Source: Mactra quadrangularis | Taxonomy: Eukaryota; Mollusca; Bivalvia; Venerida; Mactridae | Assembly (NCBI GenBank): GCA_025267735.1 | Contig: CM046299.1 | Location: 15,460,232-15,524,231 of the forward strand | DNA: 64,000 nucleotides | Direction of reading: 5' to 3' | Shown here: positions 45,636 through 57,832 of the stretch, one piece after another | Position numbering within the stretch: the first letter of the stretch is position 1 | How the letters are laid out: each line of letters begins with the position of its first letter | Position numbers and translations under genes: made by a program | The notes under the pieces: generated by a model | What the model saw: only the letters and a program-made list of their open reading frames with translations | Database searches by the model: none | What the model was told of the DNA's origin: nothing

Positions 45636-46080
45636 CCTTTGCTTAGTAAACATTATTCTCTTCCTTTACCAATAATTCAAACCATTTAACTATATTTCAT
45701 ACTTAAAATAATACAACCGAAACTTTATTACATTCCGGGGTTATATTACGAAACGGGTTGGTTTGTTCAACCACTTTTGTAATAACCCGTTTTGTAACAA
45801 AATATTACAATTCGTTTTTGTCTGTAGAAATCTTCAATAAAAATAGTAAGTTATTTGGTTATTTGGACATTTAACTTTTGCTTGGTAAACATTATTCTCT
45901 TTCTATACCAATAATTTAAACCATCTAACTATATTTTATCTTTAGAATAATACAACTAGACACTTTATTACATTTCGGGATTTTATTACAAAACGGTTTG
46001 GTATGTTCATCGACTTCTGTAATTACCCGTTTTGTAATAATTATTACAATTTATTACAAAACGTGTTGTAACATAGCTAC
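45636..46080. repeat. Diverged 240-bp tandem duplication with an inner palindrome
   Basis: ACATTATTCTCTTCCTTTAC recurs about 240 bp later with changes, and similarity continues through TTTATTACATT and CGGG blocks. Each unit holds an inverted pair of the type TTACRAAACGGG and CCCGTTTTGTAA around about 30 bp. Confidence 0.75.
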
Positions 46081-46540
46081 AATTCAAACAGTCAAGACAT
46101 GATGTTGAACATTGTTGCTCGACATTATACATTGTAACAATTCAGACAGTCAATGAGTGATTGAATGAGTGAGTGAACGAGTGAGTGAACGAGTTTGTAA
46201 GTGAGTAAATGAGTATGAATGACAATTCCTATCATACATACAAAATTGTACTTGCTATATTCGCTTAACACAATCAATGTATAATCATATTTGTATTAAA
46301 ATTTGTGTTTTCTTTTGAATGCATGATAGGAAATGTTTAATATGAAACGAATATTTTGAATAAATGAGAGAAAAACGACATGATATAATGTAGTAACAAT
46401 TCAGACAGTCAAGATATGAGGATGTACATAGTTGCTAGATATGATATAATGTAGTAACAATGTGGAAAGTCAAGAATGATGTTGTACATTGTGGATAGAC
46501 ATGATAGTTTGTAGTAACAATGTAGGATTAGTTTGATGAG
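46081..46540. repeat. Diverged relatives of the minisatellite unit plus GAGT simple repeat
   Basis: Units with AACAATTCAGACAGTCAAGA then ATGATGTTGTACATTGT occur several times at about 61-bp spacing, and share the GATGTTGTACA core and length of the 43.2-45.6 kb array. A GAGTGAGTGAACGAGTGAGT run (about 46150-46215) interrupts them. Confidence 0.7.
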
Positions 46541-47034
46541 ATCACTCAAAAGTGTTTTTTTTCTGTTTATATTGATACTTATATATCGTAGATCTACTTT
46601 CTAATTTTGCTTCTATAAGGGTTTTTTGTTTATGTTCGCAGTTAGTTGATAATCATTGTTTTGCCAATCTCTTTTGTACTTAATGTCTATTTTCATATTT
46701 CAATAATACTTTGTATTGTAATTTATTGCATGGTGTGATATTAATGTATTGATATTGTATATTTCTTACATTATGTATTTGACTTACTTTCTATGTATAT
46801 ACAAATGCACATATGTGGCAAGAGCTAGAGATCCTAGCATAATGCTTTAGAATGTTATTAATTTGTTTGAATCGTCTATTTAACCTTGATTTGACGAATA
46901 CCATCCCTAAATTTGACTGTCTGAATTTGACTGCTTCATTCTGTGACAATTATCTCAAGTGTCTCTCTTTTTCTGACTTTCACAGAATTTGTATTTGACT
47001 TTGACACAGTAAAATTCCACTATTTCTCTCTTTG

Positions 47035-47175
47035 ACATGGATTATTTCTCTCTTTGACTATGTCATGGATTGGTCTTTATTACCTTAATTTCTCTATGAC
47101 CTTGACATCTCTCTGACCTTTACATTGATCTGACCTTGACCTTTCTCTGACCTTGACATTATTTTTCATGACCTT
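47035..47175. repeat. Imperfect tandem TCTCTGACCTTGACAT repeat
   Basis: Short units of TCTCTTTGAC and TCTCTGACCTTGACAT recur many times, with variable spacers. Low-complexity DNA; no gene seen. Confidence 0.6.
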
Positions 47176-47179
47176 GATA

Positions 47180-49410
47180 TTGTCATCTGAAATATGTAAT
47201 ATAATGAAATATAGAATCATGTATGATACATGAATTTGTTCAACGAAACTTAAACAGTAATGCCAGGAATTTTTAATCAATTTTGTGAATCTGTGATTTT
47301 TGTCTAAAATGGTAAACTTTTTATAAAATGAATGATTTTGCCTGAAGTATATTGATACAATCAATTGTTTGGACTTGGCATGGTCTCTGATTATACTATA
47401 ATATAATATGAAGTGTACTCAGAAAGATAATAGAAATATGAAATCTTGCATAATTTTGTTTGTTTACTATTTGTTTATTTATTTTAATTGTATCTTCTAT
47501 TTAAATGATGTAAATTTGATTGTTTCTGTAGTTATATTGTTTAATGTAGGCATGTTGGTATGCTTATGTATCTATATATTATTTTTCCTTTTGTAATGTT
47601 TTGTGCCAAAAATAATGTAAAAATGGATCAAAAAACTTACTTTTGTGATAATGGATTGTGTTGTTGCTATGGTAACAGTCTTGGTTGGTGTTTGTTTTTT
47701 TCTCTCTACTGTTTCTATGGTAATTTTGTGCTTCTTTGTGTAATTGTATTCATGTAATTAATAATTATGTTTTTTTTTTTGTTAATTGAAATTTTTATAT
47801 TGTTTTGATATTGATAATATTTGTACTGGATGGATAATAGTCTAGTGTTATGGATTTGTGCAATACAACCATGCTGGGTGGTGTCTTGAAGGAGAGAATT
47901 ACTTGCTAACTATTCTGACAAACTTGACTTAATATTTCATATATTTATAATGTTATGACTGCTGTTAATACATGCTTATTTTGACACTGTAAGACAAGCC
48001 AGTGTTAATAGAACTTGGTTATCCCACCATTTGTTTTACTGGTTATCAGTATCACATCTGACTTCAAATCAAGGAGTTTAGGGTTTAATTTTGGGATAGG
48101 ACCTATATAGCATAGTGACTTTAGGTCAAGAATTAATGTCAGGCACTGGCAAAGGTAATGTATGTGCTCATTACTGGTTAAAATTTAAGGTCCAAAGATA
48201 TAGGTCTGTCTAAGTGCAACAAGCAGGAGAAATGACTATGGTATCTGCAATAAGAATGTTATGTTAATGCAAAAAACAGTAAATTACCTTTGTTTTGCTG
48301 CGGTGGTTTGCTTCATCAGGTCAACTGTTTCAGTGGTTTGATCGATGCAACAGCTTACATGTTATAGTGGTCTGCAGTGTTAGGTCAACTGTTTTGGTGG
48401 TAGGCTGTAGAAGGTCAACTGTTTTGAGTGACTTCTGTATGAAGTCAATGTAGTCGGACCTTAATTGATATTTAATTATGTATAACTGTGTATATATATG
48501 ACTTAATACATAAAATTTACTTATGTTTTTTTTTAAGTATAATGTATCACTGTATATTTCATAGCATGAAAGAAAATTAATTTTCTGTGTAATTATTAAT
48601 TAGGTAGATATTTTTATCATATCATTTACTGGTCATCTATTAGCTTATATTATTTATAGTTCAGTTTTTTAGTTAAACTCTGTGTAACTGTTAAAATCAA
48701 AACCAGTATTAAAATATCATGGGAAGAAAGCTATAAAGAAAAAAATTAGTTCCAGTCTATGAAATTAGGAAATGAATGTGGTTGCCCAAACTAAAAAGTT
48801 GTTGTCCCAGACAACCGGATACCCACTTATTTCGTAGACTGGTTGTTATAACTATCGTTTTTTATTTTCTGACATGCTCCACTCATGTTGTTTTGTTTTT
48901 GAAAATACAAGTGTTGGTTTGAAAATTAAGTTTCTGAAATCAACTAATTTAGAATTTATTTTAATTAAGAATAAGTATTTTGTTTTGTTGTCTTTTACCT
49001 CAGTAGTTTTTAAAGAAAAGGTTTTTGTTTTGGTTGTGTCAAATAACTGGTTTCTTTGCCATTTCTGTGTGCAATTGTCATTAATTAATTTAGCAATTAG
49101 TTAATTATTTATTAAATAATAAATATTACTCTACTCAAGTAGTACTTGGTGTAAAGATTAATCTGTCGAGAATTTTTCAACTTTTATTTTCTCCATGTGT
49201 TCATTTTTAATCGTTATATTAGGTAAGCCATACAATTATTGAAGCAATATAAAATAAAATACGCAAAATTTTAGATTCTAGTATGTATTATTTAATTTCC
49301 ATAGTATAGTATTTTTAACTATTCTGTAAGCAATATCACTATTATGGTTCTCGGTATATTAACAATTTCTGATGTTAAAATTCAATTTAATATTTTCTAT
49401 GAACATGACC
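47180..49410. other. Intergenic stretch, nothing recognised
   Basis: AT-rich sequence with short hydrophobic open frames (47408-47757, 48874-49104) that look like T-rich chance frames. A degenerate AGGTCAACTGTTTTGGTGGT repeat occurs at about 48300-48430. Confidence 0.5.
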
Positions 49411-49413
49411 TTA

Positions 49414-49590
49414 ATTGACTATATTAAGAATTCAAATATTTGGATTTTCCCCTGCGGTACAAACAAACTGTCACAGTAACAATAAAAATAAGAGTTCATA
49501 GAACAATCGTATTTAATCCATATTTTTTGCTTTTCAGCAATTATGTGTAGAAAACTGTTTGTACTGCCTGTGTGTGGATGGAAAACCGCA
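49414..49590. mobile_element. MITE of the 35.2-kb family, copy B
   Basis: The left arm GACTATATTAAGAATTCAAA continues to TTTTCCCCTGCGGTACAAAC; the right arm (TTTGTACTGCCTGTGTGTGG then ATGGAAAACCGCAG) is its inverse. Both arms match copy A at 35227-35434, including the TGCACAGGCGGTAC-type inner block. The outermost right end seems lost. Confidence 0.7.
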
Positions 49591-50370
49591 GAAAGTATTG
49601 TTAACACCTTTTCTAAACACAAGTCTTTTCAGCTGTTTTCTTAATAGTTTACTTACCATATGCTATTATAAATACTTTTCTCCTGAATATTATAAACAAG
49701 GAAAGTTGATTTACTTGCCATTACAATAAGGAATTTAAATTTCCTATTGTTAACCATTCTTGTTTTGCACTGTAACATGTGTCCATGAATTTTTCATTGA
49801 AAACTCCTTTGCATGCTATTCTGACTCAATGGCTGGACCATTATATAAAGGAATGAGCTGAGTTTTTTTTCTCCACAAATTGTTGATTTTATAACTATGA
49901 TTTCTGAAGATCTGATTTTGTTTGATTTTTTTTTCATTTTTTTCGCATGTCTTTCATATTATTTTATAACTCGCCCTTGTATGGGTTTGGTTGCTCTACA
50001 CTCAAGCATTTTGTGATTTTCCTTAATAATTTAATCATTGGAATTATGCCTCATTCTTCATATATAACTCACTAATCACTGCTTTCTTGGATTTGTTTCA
50101 TTCATTATAAACTTCATGAAAAATTCCTGAATTGATATCAACATTGTTTGATGAATGGTCACATTTTTTTTTGTATTCTTAAGAGCTTCCTTAGAATTGT
50201 TAATAAAGCATCAGTTAGATTGCTTCTAGTTGTAATATTGAAGATTTTTTCCAGTGCATGTGTTCAGATTGAGTGATTTTAAGTGTTTTTCCTACATTTA
50301 AAATTAAAAATGGGGCTGGTGAAAGAGATCTATTTCTTTTTTTTCTTATGTTATTGGTTTCTTAATTGAT

Positions 50371-50436
50371 CAAAGGGAGCTAACTCAGTGTAGTTAATGT
50401 TTTATACTGTATCTTACAGAGTTATCTCCCTTTAAG
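50371..50436. repeat. Short fold-back AAAGGGAGCTAACTC / GAGTTATCTCCCTTT
   Basis: Inverted arms surround about 37 bp. The AAAGGGAGATAACTC motif is one I recall as frequent at the ends of molluscan repeats. Confidence 0.6.
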
Positions 50437-50743
50437 CTTGGGTGTAAGGAAGTAGTACTTTACGCACAATCTATAAGGTATTGTAAGTTACATAACAGTT
50501 GAAATTCAATATGAATTGCTTCTGATAGATTATACTTGTAATAATTTCTTTGTTGTAGAACTATTGTTAAAGTTATATAGTTAATAAAGTATTGATAATA
50601 TTGATTGCTTTTGTGTTCTATATTTGAAGAGTTCATAATGAGCTGCTAGCCTGCATAGCAAGTTACCAACTTGTTTCAGGTGAAAATATTGTTAAAATAT
50701 TTACTATTAAACCTGATAATTTTAATATAATACTTCGAAATTA

Positions 50744-50975
50744 ATGTGTGAGCAGTAGTAGGATGCAAGCTTAGGGATTGAGAGGTCCCCGGTTTCGATC
50801 CTCGCTTAGGGCACTGCTAATTTCCTTGAGCAAGAAATTGGTCTTTAGTTGTTTCACTTCACCCAGGTGTAATGGGTACTGGATCATCTGCCTGAAGGTG
50901 ATTTCAATGATCAGGGGTTATCATACAAGATTGTAAAGTCAGCTGAACATGTATATGTAAGCACTTTTACTTTAA
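50744..50975 (+). mobile_element. Degenerate tRNA-derived SINE, family 3
   Basis: GATTGAGAGGTCCCCGGTTT then CGATCCTCGCTTAGGGCACT looks like a tRNA anticodon-arm and B-box region. The following TTTCCTTGAGCAAGAAATTG and TCACCCAGGTGTAATGGGTA resemble a SINE body common in marine invertebrates. The A box is eroded. It lies between two copies of a 70-bp direct repeat. Confidence 0.55.
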
Positions 50976-51806
50976 CTGCATAGCAAGTTAACGACATTTT
51001 TATGTTAAAATATTTATAATTAAACCTAATTATACATTACTTAAGGAGTAATTATGAGTAAACACAGGGTGGAGAGTCAATACCATTTCATATGATAAAC
51101 AACGTGAACGGGCAACAATTTGAAAATGCTGAAAAATTTCTATCTTTTCCTCACTGAAAAAAGAGAAAAAAACATTTTAAAGATTAAAACCAATGCAATT
51201 AGTAAAAGTCCCACCAAATTTAACTAAACCAATATAATTTACAATTAGTATTCTGGTTTGAAACAACAACTGGTTATCATTTAGAGCCTACAGTGATTGG
51301 GAGTCAACAAATAGAACAAGGAAGCCAGTCACTCAACATTTAATAATATTGGATTTTGCTTGTGCATGTATATCGTTACTGAATAAATGTCTGCATTTAT
51401 CTCTAAGCCAGAAACATCTATGTCTCTGCTCTACGCTGATGACTGGGCTTGGAATTGAAACTAAGACAATCTTATTAAAGCCCTTCATATTTCATATCAG
51501 GGTCACATTCAGTTGACCTTTAGTTTCATAATATTTTTGACAAAATCATTTTGTTAAGTAACTTGTTTACCTTGTCTAAGTCACTCAATTTAAAAAGAGT
51601 CATCCAATTGAAATTTTGGTTGTTAAGACTAAGACTACACTGCATTACCTTGTCAGTTGTGGTCTATATGTTTGGTGATGTTTTGAAACTGAATAGAGTT
51701 AAGTAGGCCTACTACGCATATATGACAGACAATTCATCTAGTTTGCATGATTATGGATAATATGCAGTACACAATACCTAGTCCTGCAATATAATTATAA
51801 TTATGA

Positions 51807-52201
51807 CAGGGTTCATACAGATTTTGAATACCAAAATTCCATGACTTTTCCATGATTTTTCCATGATTCCTCTCAGTTTTCCATGATACAACAGAAACTT
51901 TCAGAACCCAAAACAAGTACAATTAAATTTTTGAAATGGTGTAGTAGTGAAACTCATTTTCGTACCCAAGAGTGCAATTCTTACCCAAAATTTAAAGTCG
52001 TGATTTATGTTTGAATTCATTTTTTTCCATTAATTTTTATGGGTTGAAATAAAATAGGCATATACTAGTTTTTCCATGACACATTAAACATTTTGCATGA
52101 TGTTTTCTAAGTTTCCATGACTTTTCCATAAAATCATAATTCCATGATTTTTTCCAGAAAAATCTCATTTTCCATGATTTTTCCAGTTTGTATGCACCCT
52201 G
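51807..52201. mobile_element. 395-bp non-autonomous DNA transposon with CCATGATTTTTCC repeats
   Basis: Ends CAGGGTTCATACAGATTTTG and, from the right, CAGGGTGCATACAAACTGG form terminal inverted repeats. TATGA flanks both sides. The inside is made of many CCATGATTTTTCCATGA units in both arms. CAGGG ends suggest hAT, but the short flank match leaves the class open. Confidence 0.65.
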
Positions 52202-52453
52202 TATGATGTGTTTTATTAAGACTTAGAATAATAAAAAAAACAATTAGCTTTCACTGTGTCTTTCCAGAGACAGGTACCTATATCTCTGGCCTTTCTTGTG
52301 TGAAATATCAATGCAAATCAAAGCATATGTTTTAAAGCAGATGCACAGGTAGGGCCTACTGTCGTATGTATCTGATTGAAGACTACATGTATATGTTGAG
52401 GGTTACCCGCAAGAGCGGCAAGACTGTAGTAACTTGCTCTTTAAACTGCTCAT

Positions 52454-52512
52454 TCCCGAGGTTATCAAGATTCTCAATCTAGCTAGTTTCGAGAATCTTT
52501 ATAGCCTCTGGG
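52454..52512. repeat. 59-bp imperfect palindrome
   Basis: AAGATTCTC (52467-52475) pairs exactly with GAGAATCTT (52491-52499), and outer CCCGAGGTTAT pairs loosely with ATAGCCTCTGGG. It could form a long hairpin. No element family was recognised. Confidence 0.6.
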
Positions 52513-52514
52513 TA

Positions 52515-55500
52515 CTTCTGCTATGTATGCATATGAATTAGTATGTCATATTAAATGTATTTTGACAGAAAATTTGACATCCTAGTAGGTTTACAAGGCT
52601 ACCCCCCCCCCCCCGTCAGAGAAAAATTGTCAACGATGATCCTGGTAAATGTTTTTTGATTAGCTTTTGAAGTGACATGTAGATCTACATTACTTACAAA
52701 ATATATGAGAGATCATAATGTACATGAATTTAAATCTATACCTATATGAATTGTGTATTTTGATTTTATAAACATAAGATCTCCCGATTGAATAAACTAC
52801 AGTACCCACCAAAAGTTTGGAGACAGAAAATTTAATAGAAAAGAAAGTTTCATTAATTGTTTTCATTTAAAACATACCACCCTTTTTCTATTTTTTTTTA
52901 AAAAAATAGCACAAGTACAGAAGTTTGGATTTAGATCTATATGATAAATAAATAAATCTATGACTGGTCACGGGCCTGTATACTCCAAGACGTATATTAA
53001 ATTATAAGACACATGGCGAAATCGTGACTTTCAGATCCGTTGAGAGAATCTATTTAATTCCAAAAAATACCTTCATATTATACAGGTTTTGGGCAGTTCT
53101 GTGTAAGAAATTCCATCACTAAAATCAAAACTTTATTCATTTACATAGTTCGAGATTAGATCACGCAACATCATTTATGCAGACGATTAAAAATTCCGAA
53201 AACGGCCACGAAACGGTTTTTAATCATTACCACAGCCGGATATTGGCGGGAATATGGGACGGCTGTGAAAACGAAAGTAGAGAATATTGAAAAAGTTTAT
53301 TGAACCAATTAATATTTTTAGAAAATGACAATAGTGGTGTGACGTGGTAATGACACCGATATAAAGTAAGATTATTGTTTATTATTCTTATTTGTAATGT
53401 GTATTGCTAGACTCTGGTCAACATTCGTATTAAACTGTGAGACGCACATCATGTACAGTACCGTGTCGCAAGTTTCAAGTTTTTGAGGTACAAATAAATT
53501 TCTTGCTTTTACTTATTTTAAAAGGTAAATTATTGATATATATTTTTTTCATTTATTTTATGCACAGTTATCTTGAGTTTCGGTTCTAATGCTTTTGGTG
53601 ACACTGTTGCAAGCCTAATCTGTTCATGTATCAACATTTTTAGAAAATTCTATTGAGGTTCCATAGGGGGTTCTTATAAGAACCTTATTTATTTTGAAAA
53701 TGTGATTTAAATAAATATATTTTAGGTTTGACCAACCTTAGAAAAAAGGGTTCATCAATGAAACAATTACTAGATCTACTTATTTGTAAAAAATGATCAT
53801 TAAACATTTTGTTGCAGGGCCTACATAAGACTATGATGTGTTCCGTCTAAGATTTTAAGGACTATGTAATTTACGAATGTCCTTCATGACTTTAAAATAG
53901 GTGTGGTTGCAATAATTGAAATTTACAAATAATTTTCATAAATTTCAGTTTTCATTTTAATCCTAATGAAATAAATAAGTAAGTTTAATAGAAAAATATC
54001 AAAAAAGTGGTTTAGTAATATTTATTTTTTATGAAAAAAGTGAGTTTAAACATGTAAACTTTTGTGCAAGTTTACATGAAGTACAGTGAAAACAGTTAAA
54101 ATAAAATATTCCAATCAGATTGTGTACACCCCCGTACAGATGCACTAAGAGTTAAAAATACAAAATAATTCATACATTGTCTGAAATCAGTATAATAAAA
54201 TATCTCTATATACTAAATTTTATAAATTTCAACAAGTCCAAAATATAACTTTACACAAAAGAAGTAGTACAAACAAAAAGTACGGTGTCCAATAATGGAC
54301 ACGGGTATTGAAAGGTACACACTTAAAATAGGTATAATTCACTAATGTCATTATTGAACGGCCTGTTAGCGGAAAACATTTCAGACAAACAGAAAACGGT
54401 TTAAGTATATAGTACGCGAGTATGAAACAACCTGAAACAAAATAGTTCCAGTATATTGTGCAAATTAGTAACTGCCATTACAACGAAGATGGCGGTGTTA
54501 CTCCCGTTGATTTAGATCAATAAATTTACACAAAAATAGTAAACAAGAAAACAATTCCTCCTCTCCGAATTCTTCTAATAAATTGAAGTAAAGATTCTTT
54601 TGTCCGCTATCTTTAAACGTTCGCGCTTCAACGGATCGTTCACTTAGCCGTTCATAACGGTAACGGTGATTGACTAACGTTAAATGCTTACTGAACGCAG
54701 GGCTGATAAAGAACTGGGACTGTTTCATAAGAATCTTACGTAAGATAGCAAACTTTCCGAAATACTTACTTACGTTGACCTTACGTTTACGATGAGAGAA
54801 TTTCAAAGACGCACTCGAAACTTAAAACCTTTGCTTCAATACGATCTGACTTAAGTCAACGTCAAGTAGTGAAGCCCTCAAATTTTGGTCACATGATTTG
54901 TTATCAACAATACATTATAAACTGCAAAGCATTTAAAGAAAAAAATATGTTCCACAAACTTCAACGAACAATTTCACAAACGGAGATTAGAAGCTCTCGA
55001 AGAAAATGCACGAGGGCTATACCGAGCCACCATACTCTTGATTTTTCAATACACGGCCAATTTAAACAAAGGTGGTATGACACAATAAATGGTCATCTGC
55101 TAACAAAACATCGACCAATTTAAGACGGAACCGATGGATGTCAAAATGAAGTAATAAGGCACAAAAAAGTTCCCACGTGGCGTCAAATAAATACCGTAAA
55201 ACAATAAATCATCCAATCTACAGACATATATAGTAATAACTTCATAAAAAATAAACCATTCTTAAGACATTTCATCGAAATCTTACAATTTTTATATAGA
55301 AGTTCAGTTTGCGTATGTACACACGTTTTTGTGATTAGCCCCTGACTTCCGCAAAGATGTGTAATGAATAAGTTTTTAATACACACAAAATGGACGCCAA
55401 AATTTTGATTACAGAGCCCACTTATTTGTTTGTTCATATATGTAAATTCAGTCACAGATATAGAAAATGTAAGCCTCAGTGCATCTAGAGTAATATTAGT

Positions 55501-56780
55501 GCATTCAATATTTGCATATGTATTCTGAATTTGTTCGCTAGAATAAAAGGAAACTTGCACAGAAAATAACGTATTTATTTCTGTATTCACAGGTGATTGA
55601 AGTACCTACGATAACATTGCCTGATCCAAAAGATTTCAGGCAAGAGGGATGATTAAACAATATGATATTTTTAGCACTGCATTCACCCTAACCAACTTTT
55701 TGAGGGCCGGTACTTAAAGGTACCTTTCTGTAATTTCAACAATTACATAGTCCTTAACATGAAGGAAAGATCAGGGCCTGAAATAATCATTTTTGCAGTG
55801 TACTACATTTTCAAGTTTTTTTTCATATATTTGCATGATAGTTGCATTAGGGTATTGGCATCCTGAGGGAGTTGAAATACCACTAGTTCTAAGGAATGAC
55901 AAGGAACACATGGGTCCCAATCTCCTTAAACAGATATCTGATAGACCATTGTCGTATATAGGATCTTTTATAGTTGTTCCAAGGGTCACATCAAGATGAC
56001 CTTAGTGTCAACTAATCAATGCATCACTTTCATCTAGACAAACCTACTAATAGCATCTTGATTTCTTATTTCTATTTTTCGTCGTAGCTGTCTAAGCTGG
56101 ATTTTGACCTACATTTCTGTATAATGACGTATGTCTGGGAATTTCGGAAATCCGCCGTTCTATTGGATGATTTTATAAGCACTGAAAATGACGTACGGGG
56201 GAAACAGAGAAAATCCCCTCTTCGATTGGATGGCCCTGACACGCGCGAAAAAATAAAGGCCACACTATTGTAATGCAGTGTTTTACGAAATTTTGCTTCG
56301 TTCGTAGATTATTTTTTTTGGTAGACTTCTATTGCTTTCCAAAGTGTTTTTTTATATTGTAACAATAAAAAGTTACGTGTCAAACACAATATTTTATGGG
56401 CAAAATGAATTACGTCTCCAGATGTGAACCGGTTTCTAGTAAAAAGTCTGACATATTACCCAATAATTATTAAGTTAGCCTCACTACGTCCAGTTTCCGG
56501 GGTTTACACTTTGAGAGTCACAGCTCCACATATATTTATTAATCCGCGGAGTTATTGGTAACTTTTAAGAATAAATTCATAATTTTTGTTCGGTCACATT
56601 TATATCAAAATCGAAGCGGGTTAACGGTATTCTGTCAATTCATGTCAAATTCATTACGCATTATCGTCTACATGTTGACCTACTTCCGTTTACAGAAAAA
56701 CAAGCGTCTGACGATCCCGATTATTGGATAAAATCGGCGCGGAGTGTAATACGTAAAACACGGTATTTTTGGAAAATTTC
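52515..56780. other. Intergenic stretch, no convincing gene
   Basis: The longer open frames (54498-54806 minus, 55183-55590 minus, 55793-55999 plus) show no family features, and no splice-linked continuation was found. Short hairpins occur at 54051-54078 (CATGTAAAC) and 55618-55646 (TGCCTGA). A 13-base C run is at 52602-52614. Confidence 0.45.
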
Positions 56781-56782
56781 GG

Positions 56783-57148
56783 ACCAGTGCTCGGTCTCCT
56801 TGTTTTACTTAGAATATACATAAATATGCGAGATTTTTATTTACAATTGATAGATTATTGTATAAATATTATAAATTTAAATAAATCATAATACTTCTTG
56901 AATTATTATAATATATTATAAGTGAAAAAGACAAGGCTGTCCAAATTCGATTTTCTAGCCTCTAGGATTTTCTAGCGGAAAACAGCAGGTGCGCTCGTAT
57001 CTATCGTCTGCATAAACAGATAAGCGTCTAGATGATCATGATTTGGGGTTTTCCGCGAGCGTTTGACAGGTATGACTAAAATTAGAAACAATACGCGAGG
57101 TCCCCTTTTTAATTAATCGAAATTTGCTAGGGGTGACCGAGCACTGGT
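56783..57148. repeat. 366-bp interval bounded by a 14-bp inverted repeat
   Basis: ACCAGTGCTCGGTC at 56783-56796 is the exact inverse of GACCGAGCACTGGT at 57135-57148. The right motif is then repeated with changes as a 17-bp direct repeat (GTGACCGAGCATAGGTA). The inside is AT-rich and non-coding; a MITE is possible. Confidence 0.5.
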
Positions 57149-57209
57149 AGTGACCGAGCATAGGTAGCTGACTCTAAACAACATTGAACGGGCAACGGAG
57201 ATCAAAACA

Positions 57210-57419
57210 ATGGTAAGGATTATTAACGGTCAGATATGCTCACAAGCTGCAGGTTATCAGTGTACGGCAATTGCATTGGCTGTTATATTGTTTACGGTGG
57301 GCAATCATGTGCCAAGTCTGCAAAACTGGTCTGCAAATGTTGTTGATGAAGTGATGATGCGTGGTCACAACTTGTATGAGCAAATACTAACGGAGGTCAC
57401 GGAATCAAAAAATAGGTTT
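57210..57419 (+). pseudogene. Possible transposon-encoded protein fragment with a QC motif
   Basis: The frame from ATG 57210 reads GYQCTAIALAVILFTVGN, then NWSANVVDEVMMRGHNLYEQ. Its pattern Q-C-x-A-x-A, a following W, then D-x-x-x-x-x-G-x-x-L-Y resembles the start of papain-fold-like proteins found in repeated mobile genes of invertebrates. That is a recollection of a pattern, not a search hit. From about 57420 the frame runs into an interspersed repeat and stops at 57498-57500. Confidence 0.35.
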
Positions 57420-57832
57420 TCACAATGCAATTATCAAAAATCTTCTTGTCTGAAACTACAAGGCCTAGAGCTTTCATATTTGGTATATAACATCATCTAG
57501 AGGTCCTCCATCACAGTTGTTCAAATTATGCCCCTGGGTCAAAATTGACCCCACCCCATGAATCACAATTTTACATTGAATTATATAAGGAAAAGTTCAA
57601 ACAACATCTTCTCTTGAACCGCTTATGATGATTTGCCCAAACTCAACAGGAATGGTCCGTGGGTGGTTTCCTACCAAAATTGTTCAAATAGGTCTGATTG
57701 GTTGGATAAGTAGGTCACTGGGTCAAAAAAATAGGTTTTAACATTAGTGGTCCTCTGTAAATGGCTCTTCTGTGACCTTTGACTTTTTCCTCAGGTGAGC
57801 ACCCAGGGCCCTTTGGGCCCTCTTGTTTTTAA
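57420..57832 (+). mobile_element. Bivalve-type interspersed repeat with internal tandem phrases
   Basis: CAAAAATCTTCTTGTCTGAA, AAGGCCTAGAGCTTTCATAT, GTTCAAATTATGCCCCTGGG and ATTGACCCCACCCC follow one another, then a diverged second round. The end CAGGTGAGCACCCAGGGCCC then TTTGGGCCCTCTTGTTT is the terminus type also seen at 37533. No transposase is seen. Confidence 0.65.

Noticed and set aside
47408..47757. Two overlapping hydrophobic open frames
   Set aside because: Leu, Phe and Tyr richness follows from T-rich DNA; no signal peptide, partner exons or family pattern.
54498..54806. Minus-strand open frame of 102 codons
   Set aside because: No family features, no splice-linked continuation and no promoter or polyadenylation context; best treated as chance.
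55183..55590. Minus-strand open frame of 135 codons
   Set aside because: It is the longest unexplained frame in the intergenic part, but the composition is that of random AT-rich DNA and no domain is recognisable.
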